Positions 18,440-23,663 of a stretch of 23,663 nucleotides of DNA are shown one piece after another. Within the stretch, counting starts at the first letter, position 1. Every line of letters begins with the position of its first letter. The stretch spans positions 1 to 23,663 of the forward strand of contig LRSR01012835.1 of the NCBI GenBank assembly GCA_001579985.1. Reading direction: 5' to 3'. The stretch comes from Hypsibius dujardini. Lineage: Eukaryota; Tardigrada; Eutardigrada; Parachela; Hypsibiidae. The notes below the pieces were generated by a model. The model was given only the letters and a program-made list of their open reading frames with translations, did not search any database and was not told the DNA's origin. The translations under genes were made by a program, and so were the position numbers.

Positions 18440-20713
18440 TGATGAAAGAAGACCGCAGGCAAGAGTGCATGACGTGGACTGACACAAGTAGTAAAACTTT
18501 CAGACAAACTTACTTTCGTAAATCATCGTGAAATTCGCAACGATTACCGGTACCGGTAAACTGACCGCAATCAACCCGGAAAGAGCGCAGACACTACCGA
18601 CCAACTTGCCCAGCAAAGTACGCGGTGTGGCGCCACTGAACCCCACGGTCGTCATGGTCAGTCCAGCCCAGTAAAATGATCCTGGAATACTGCCGAAGCC
18701 ATTTACTGTGTCTACTTCCTCTGCGGAATCTATTCCTGGAATGGCGTTATGTTCGGCACAATAGACAGCCGTACTGAAGAGCACAATTCCGACGCACAAG
18801 AACAGCAGGCATAACCCGAGTTCGTGAACGGAGGTCTTGAATGTTTCCCCGAGAATCCGCATTCCGCGACTATATTGGGAGAGTTTGAAGATGCGAAAGA
18901 CTCGGACTAGGTGAAGTATGTGCAAGACAGTAAGCGAGAAGCCATGGGAGTCGGGTTCGCTTTCCGTCGCGATGAGAAAGAGGGAAACGACCACGTGAAT
19001 GTAAAAGGGCACCTGAAATCAAATTGTGAGACATGTGTATGTGTACATACTTCGTCCATTGTACTGCACACACTCCTTCGCTCTAAGCACAGACATAGAT
19101 AGGACATAGACAAAGACACAGACTTAAGCCGATACGTAGATATGAGTGAGAGACAAACATGGACACAAAATAGTCCACATACAGACATCGACTCATTTAC
19201 AGACCTAGGACACAGTGACACCGTCTGTTACGTAGACACCAACAAAGACATAAGGCACCCATATAGAAACATGGGGCAGGGCAGACACAGATTCGGATAA
19301 AACACAGGCCTACACAGAAACTGGCACGAACGGAGGCACAGGCAGAGACAGGTATAGCTATAAGCACATGGCACAGGGAACAGACACAGGCACAGACACA
19401 CGCAACAGACCGTGTAGCACACTGCACCCGGAATTGAGAAACGATGCCGGATCTAACAAAACTTACGATTGCTAATAAATCGATAATGTTCAAGGCACCG
19501 CGAGCGAACCGTTTCTTATCCGGACAGACCATGAAGTGTATCACGAACTCCGCTGTAAACCAAACCACGCAAGCCAGCTCAATTAGGAACATCGGCCTGA
19601 GGAACGTGTCATATCCAATGGGATGGCCCACGACATCATCAAAAGCATGGCTGCCCTCGTGAACACCACTCATCCCCGTTGAATTCATCTCATGGCCAGC
19701 ATGAGCAACTGCGACCGAAGGACGAGGATGATGTGTCTGGAAGATCGGCAAAGTCTCCAGACAAAAAGTGACAATGGACACCAGCACCATCACCAGCCCG
19801 ACTGCAGCGAAGGCCCACGCCCATCGGGAACTGTGAGGGTCCATCATGAACCGCCATACCCGGAAGTGCGTGGGATGGCGCGGTGGACGATGCGGTCGGA
19901 CACGGGCGTGGCCCTCGTCGTCGCAAAAGCGGAGGATGGTGTGGACGGACAGCTCGAAGAACTTGACATCCGCGAGGAAGAGATCGAGGGGGACCTTTTC
20001 GGGACGTCGCAGACGACCGGTTTGGTAGTACTCGAAGATGGCCTCCGCGCTGCCTGGATCCCGGTCGAAATAGAACTCATTCTAGAGTAAATTTAAATGA
20101 AATATAAGATCCCTATTTTAAATCCACAATTTATTTAAACAAGAGTTGATTTCAACAAAAGAGCTCATTTCTAGAAACAAATACGTATGAACAAATTATA
20201 ATTTTAACTCTAATCAATAACTAATGTTTAATATAATATAAGCTCTACATGATATATAGTTATAACACCTATAACTTATATGATTAACTTATTGCATAAA
20301 TTACAATTTAAAAGCAGCACCTGGTCGGCGTCGTAGAAGCGTCGTCGTTTCACAGGGTTCCCCAGCAGGGTGTCCGGATGGCGGGCGAACATCCGTCGAG
20401 GTCCTTCGAAGCGGAGTCCACTGACGTTGATTCGTATACGTTGTCTGTAACGGTGTTGGGGAGCGGAGAAGCTTTCGTCGTATTCGTCTAACGTATCCTC
20501 GAGCAGTGCGGATGGGACACGAAACGGAAAGTGGTGGGAAGAATTTTGACGAAGCCTGGCGACGGTCTGATGTAGGAGGGAGCCTTGCGAGACGCGATGA
20601 CGGATGAACGACGGAAGAGATGTAACATCCGCATGACTGTAGCGGCGTTCCGCGCCGAACTGGAGGTTGTTGTTGCTCGCACTGGAAGATGCAACTAAAC
20701 AGCCTTCCATCAT
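18124..20713 (-). CDS. Shaker-type (Kv1) voltage-gated potassium channel subunit with atypical pore and voltage sensor
   Basis: Four minus-strand exons join in frame: 20713-20321, 20081-19467, 19012-18514, 18209-18124 (1593 nt, 530 aa). Intron phases are 0, 0 and 1. The T1 tetramerisation domain spans about 91-195 (INVSGLRFE, NTLLGNP-like DTLLGNP, NEFYFDR, TGRLRRP). S1 is about 219-240 (SIVTFCLETLP), S2 about 293-315 (FLIEL...WFTAEF) and S3 about 327-352. S4 is 362-385, with positions R1 and R2 replaced by H367 and H370. R373, R376 and K379 are kept, and R6 is Q382. The pore helix and filter (449-466) read SFYWAGLTMTTVGFSGATP, where Shaker has WW and GYGD. S6 keeps the PVP hinge (489-491). 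The tail after S6 is only about 30 residues. The ATG at 20713 is the first after an in-frame stop. Family assignment is firm. Whether it conducts K+ is doubtful. Confidence 0.9.
18234..18440. repeat. CAGA array in intron 3 of the channel gene
   Basis: Plus-strand CAGA tetranucleotides with CAAA interruptions. In the channel transcript it would read TCTG. It lies between the last two coding exons, ending about 70 bp from the exon 3 donor. Confidence 0.93.
19082..19412. repeat. Degenerate CAGACA-rich tract in intron 2 of the channel gene
   Basis: Heavily diverged CAGA/CACA/CATA units. It fills most of intron 2 (19466-19013). It looks like an old, decayed version of the purer arrays. Confidence 0.7.
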
Positions 20714-20820
20714 ACATGTGCACTATATATTGGAAGACCGGCATATGGAAATGCAGTAAAAGAGATCCTCAACTCTCCTCTTAGAGATGGCTGAAGATGT
20801 CCTACAAAGAAGCTTTTTTG

Positions 20821-20828
20821 TATATAAA
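20821..20828 (-). promoter_or_regulatory. Candidate TATA box of the channel gene
   Basis: On the minus strand the sequence reads TTTATATA, about 110 bp before the start codon. An initiator-like TTCAGCC with its A at 20792 lies about 30 bp downstream, which would give a leader of roughly 80 nt. The same TTCAG could act as a trans-splice acceptor instead. Confidence 0.35.
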
Positions 20829-21796
20829 CCGTTGGATAAAGAATCATACAAAGTGGAGGATCATCTTTAAAAAAAAAACTTTTAGATGTTTATTAGGAAC
20901 GTTGTAGGAGTTGTGTTAGGCATTTAATTGAGAGCAGAGAGGAGACTCAATTTTACGTCAAACTCGTGTAACATCTTGCGGCCACGGTGCGTACTGGATG
21001 TTTTTTGGCATTTATACTAGTGCGTGTGCGACAGCAGATTCTAATCGTTTTTTTCGGTTCAAGGTACTAAATGTATATAGTGCTGCTACTGTGAACCGGT
21101 AAATACCACTTGGCCGGCGCCGCAGGTTTTTTACGTTTGTTTACTTACTTTGAGGCCGACGAGTACATAACACGTATGTATGTGTTAGTTGAACTTTGAT
21201 CTCGTATACGTCTGGTTCGGATAGGCGCACTACGTACCTAGTGTTGTTTAAATAAATAACAAATAGGTTAAAAGTGGTTTTTTATTTTGAACCAAATGTC
21301 TGTTTATTTTATTTACGTCACAAAAACGGAACCGAAAACATAAGCATATCATTACTGAAAATTACTAAATCGAATTTTATTATATTTTATTGGACATCAT
21401 TTTTTAAGTGCTGTACATTTGGTTTTTGTTTTAAGTGAAATAAAGAATAGTTGAAAACTCTCCGGGCTAAGCTGAAACAGAGGGACGTTCTGCACGCTTT
21501 TTGTGGAAAGGACAAGGTCCAGGCGCGTGCCGGGGGAGGGGTGCAACCATGCCATTGAATGAACCAAATTAAAAAAATCGTGTGCAGGGGGCAGTGCACA
21601 CGAGTTTTTGAAGTTGATGGAAATTCATGAATTTTCCCCAGTGTATTTTTTTTTGATAAATTAAAACCACAACAGCCGAAGGTAACGTAGTATGGGCGGC
21701 AGGAACATAATTAATTCCCCAAGAACATAAATTCCGTCGCACCGTAAGAGTGAATGAAAAGAATTAGGATTCGGAATGAATATGAGTGGCAAACGA
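20829..21796. other. Intergenic region upstream of the channel gene
   Basis: No coding region, RNA gene or clear transposon was recognised. The sequence is AT-rich with scattered GC-rich patches (for example near 21110 and 21520). It may contain channel regulatory sequence. Confidence 0.4.
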
Positions 21797-21918
21797 CTGG
21801 TTTGGACCCCGCGACTGCCTTAATTTAAAAACAAGCAGCGATGGGAACGCATCAATGAAGTCAAGTCAGTTCAAAATGCAGTCACACAACACAACGCTAG
21901 CAGATGTATTGATAGAAT
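21797..21918. repeat. Dispersed direct repeat, copy 1
   Basis: About 122 bp that align at roughly 75-80% with 22467-22589 in the same orientation. Shared blocks include CTGGTTTG, ACAAGCA(G/A)CGATGGGAACGC and GATAGAAT. Copies are 670 bp apart. No TG...CA long-terminal-repeat ends could be fixed. Confidence 0.7.
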
Positions 21919-21981
21919 CCCACACAAAAGTGTATCGTCGATTGGCACCGGGATTACCGGAGTTTTTTGAGAGTTTTTTGG

Positions 21982-22066
21982 AGTTTTTTGTCGCTGAGTA
22001 GACAGCTTTGGAGCTTTAGGAGTTTTAGGAGCTTTAGAAGTTTTTTGTCGCTGAGTAGACAGCTTT
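21982..22066. repeat. Tandem duplication AGTTTTTTGTCGCTGAGTAG...
   Basis: A 28-bp block (AGTTTTTTGTCGCTGAGTAG then ACAGCTTT) occurs identically at 21982-22009 and 22039-22066. Between them are GGAGCTTTAGGAGTTTTAGG-type 10-bp units. Confidence 0.85.
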
Positions 22067-22466
22067 CAAAAATCAGAAAGTTTCAAGTTTATTGCGGCTG
22101 GCCTACAGTGTTAAGCACTACAGTGTGCCACACTCAAGTGCGGTCACGCAAATTGCGGGAACACAGTGAGTATTCGGAACAACCTTCATTTCAACATTTC
22201 AAAATCAGGTGTGGTCCAAAATCAAAATCAGGTGTGGTCAAAAAATTCGGTTTCAGTTGCGGCAGCAGAATACATTAATGGACGAGCAGCTGCCATTGAA
22301 GTGAAGAAGTCAAGCTTTTGTTTTCTGTTCTCGTCTCAAATGCCAAAGTTTTCTCTATTCTAATACTGTTTTTCGCATTCTGTACAGACCTCAGATTTTG
22401 CGGTTCTCGTTCTATCCATTTCGGCGGAGCAGCGGCAGAATTTCCGATTGAATCAGTATTAAACAT
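22067..22466. other. Sequence between the two dispersed direct repeats
   Basis: It contains a duplicated AAAATCAGGTGTGGTC (22201-22216 and 22224-22239). No protein-coding potential was recognised. Confidence 0.4.
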
Positions 22467-22589
22467 CTGGTTTGATCCCTGCGGCTTCCTTGAGCTGAAA
22501 CAAGCAACGATGGGAACGCATTGATAAAGTCAATTTCGTTTATAATGCACAGTCGCACAACACGACGTTAGAAAATGTATCGATAGAAT
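22467..22589. repeat. Dispersed direct repeat, copy 2
   Basis: Partner of 21797-21918. The copies differ by many substitutions and small indels, so the duplication is old. Confidence 0.7.
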
Positions 22590-23663
22590 TATCAATTCGT
22601 AGACACTCGCATCTTCTATTGAGATATCCGTCGTTCCAACTAGCAGGAATCGAGAAAAATGATTGCTCGAGGTTTTTCAACATGCGCCGCACTCTTTTCT
22701 GCATCTTCAAAAAAGCAAACCGGGTCCTTTAAGAACTTGTACAAACCGCCGGATGATCGAACCGGAGAGTAGCCGCCTTCCACTCAATTTTAAAATAAGA
22801 ATATTCGTGCATGCAACTGCGCGCAGTTCCCCTCGTAATCCATGTGACCTTTGAGTACCAAACATGCTCCCTCTAAAGCATTGGGGTCATTCTCCTTTAT
22901 CCATTCTGTCTCGCAGAGATGAAACAGAAAATTACCGAGCAAGATAGTTAGCGCCAGAACCAGATGGAACCGGACAAAAGTTTTACCTCTTTCGCCGTCG
23001 AATGTGGTACTGTCAAATTGGCATCGCTGTCCGCGTCTATACGTTCGGAAATGATTTGCGTGTTCATCTCATCAAATTCAACATTACGACAGAAAATACC
23101 TAAATGACGCATGTGGAGGATTTCGCAGGGGTTGAAAGTTTGATTGAGTGAAATCTCACTGCTTTCAGCATGAGAGACCACTCGTTATGCCCTTTGCCCA
23201 CGCTACTTCTCCCCATGACCCATCATGGTCAAAAAGGTTAATTTTCTTTCCGGGAATTCACTTATCTATTAGAAATAAAAGGAATTATTCTATTCTAAAT
23301 GGCTAGGGCGAGTATCGGCGGAAATGAACATCTGAAAAAATCATAAAAAGCAAAGAGAAGTTTACGGACGATGGACATCCCCAACGGAAATCGCCCCTTC
23401 TGTCTATTCACGACCATTATCCCTCCCTCCCTCATGAGCAGCTTCCTCCTGTTCATTGATTGGTTGATTGTTATTTTCCGATAAGAAATGATCCGCTTGT
23501 TTGCTTGCGTTCGCGTTTTTATCCAACTGGTTTGCAGTTTTTAGATGGTTCATATATATCAACGTTGTATCGTTATGACAATCAAACGAAATGTTCGGTT
23601 TTTTAGTGGGATGATTCTTCTTTGAGTTCAGACTTGTTCGTTGCTGCGTCGAGTCGGCAGCTT
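22590..23663. other. Right-end region, no supported gene
   Basis: Only short open frames occur. One on the minus strand (about 23112-22972, from MRHLGIF to STAKE) runs into a donor-like GTAAAA, but it has no recognisable product and no good acceptor. It might be an exon of a gene lying further right. Confidence 0.3.

Noticed and set aside
18500-18513. Channel ending at the stop codon just after ESKFV
   Set aside because: Those codons lie in the intron. GTAAGT at 18513 is a strong donor and joins in frame to an exon at 18209 that continues the protein.
22948-23181. Minus-strand 77-codon frame near the right end
   Set aside because: No recognisable product, no ATG near its start and a weak acceptor. 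The donor-like GTAAAA alone is not enough.
1-23663. Bacterial-type systems (CRISPR, operons, phage)
   Set aside because: The window is clearly eukaryotic, and the repeats lack the regular repeat-spacer layout of CRISPR arrays.

Overview
This is nuclear DNA of an intron-rich invertebrate. Exons are GC-rich, introns and spacers are AT-rich, introns are GT-AG, and CAGA-type tetranucleotide arrays recur throughout. Three tandem cysteine-rich, N-glycosylated genes have a signal peptide and a GPI-type C-terminus. They look like the 'diagnostic antigen GP50' family of taeniid tapeworms, so my best guess is a cestode (Taenia, Echinococcus or Hydatigera). The family name comes from memory and pattern. 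The gene structures are read directly from the sequence.

Layout: 1-533 holds the 3' end of an unrecognised plus-strand gene. Next come a 0.7 kb CAGA array, a tRNA-Gly(GCC) at 2104-2174, a 746-bp foldback transposon and a first MITE. Gene A (4232-7783, six exons, 260 aa), gene B (10115-14269, seven exons, 344 aa) and gene C (15248-17654, seven exons, 321 aa) follow head to tail on the plus strand. Every intron in all three genes is phase 1. B carries an extra Ser/Thr-rich mucin-like exon. C is the most diverged, with a changed cysteine pattern and an extra exon. On the minus strand, 20713-18124 encodes a complete Shaker-type (Kv1) voltage-gated potassium channel of 530 aa in four exons. From 20.8 kb to the end I find no convincing gene, only dispersed repeats.

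The most surprising gene is the potassium channel. The Shaker scaffold is intact (T1 domain, S1-S6, PVP gate), but the selectivity filter reads TVGFSG instead of TVGYGD. The tryptophan that normally contacts the filter is a tyrosine, and the first two S4 gating arginines are both histidines. In laboratory Shaker channels, changes at several of these positions abolish or alter K+ conduction, or let protons cross the voltage sensor. A silent subunit, a channel of altered selectivity and a proton-leaking voltage sensor are all testable possibilities.

The second theme is small transposons. At least six non-autonomous elements are visible from their inverted repeats and target duplications (five TA, one TTA). 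One ends 8 bp from a splice acceptor of gene B, and another starts 7 bp after a splice donor of gene A. Two are copies of one family, and two sit side by side sharing a TA.
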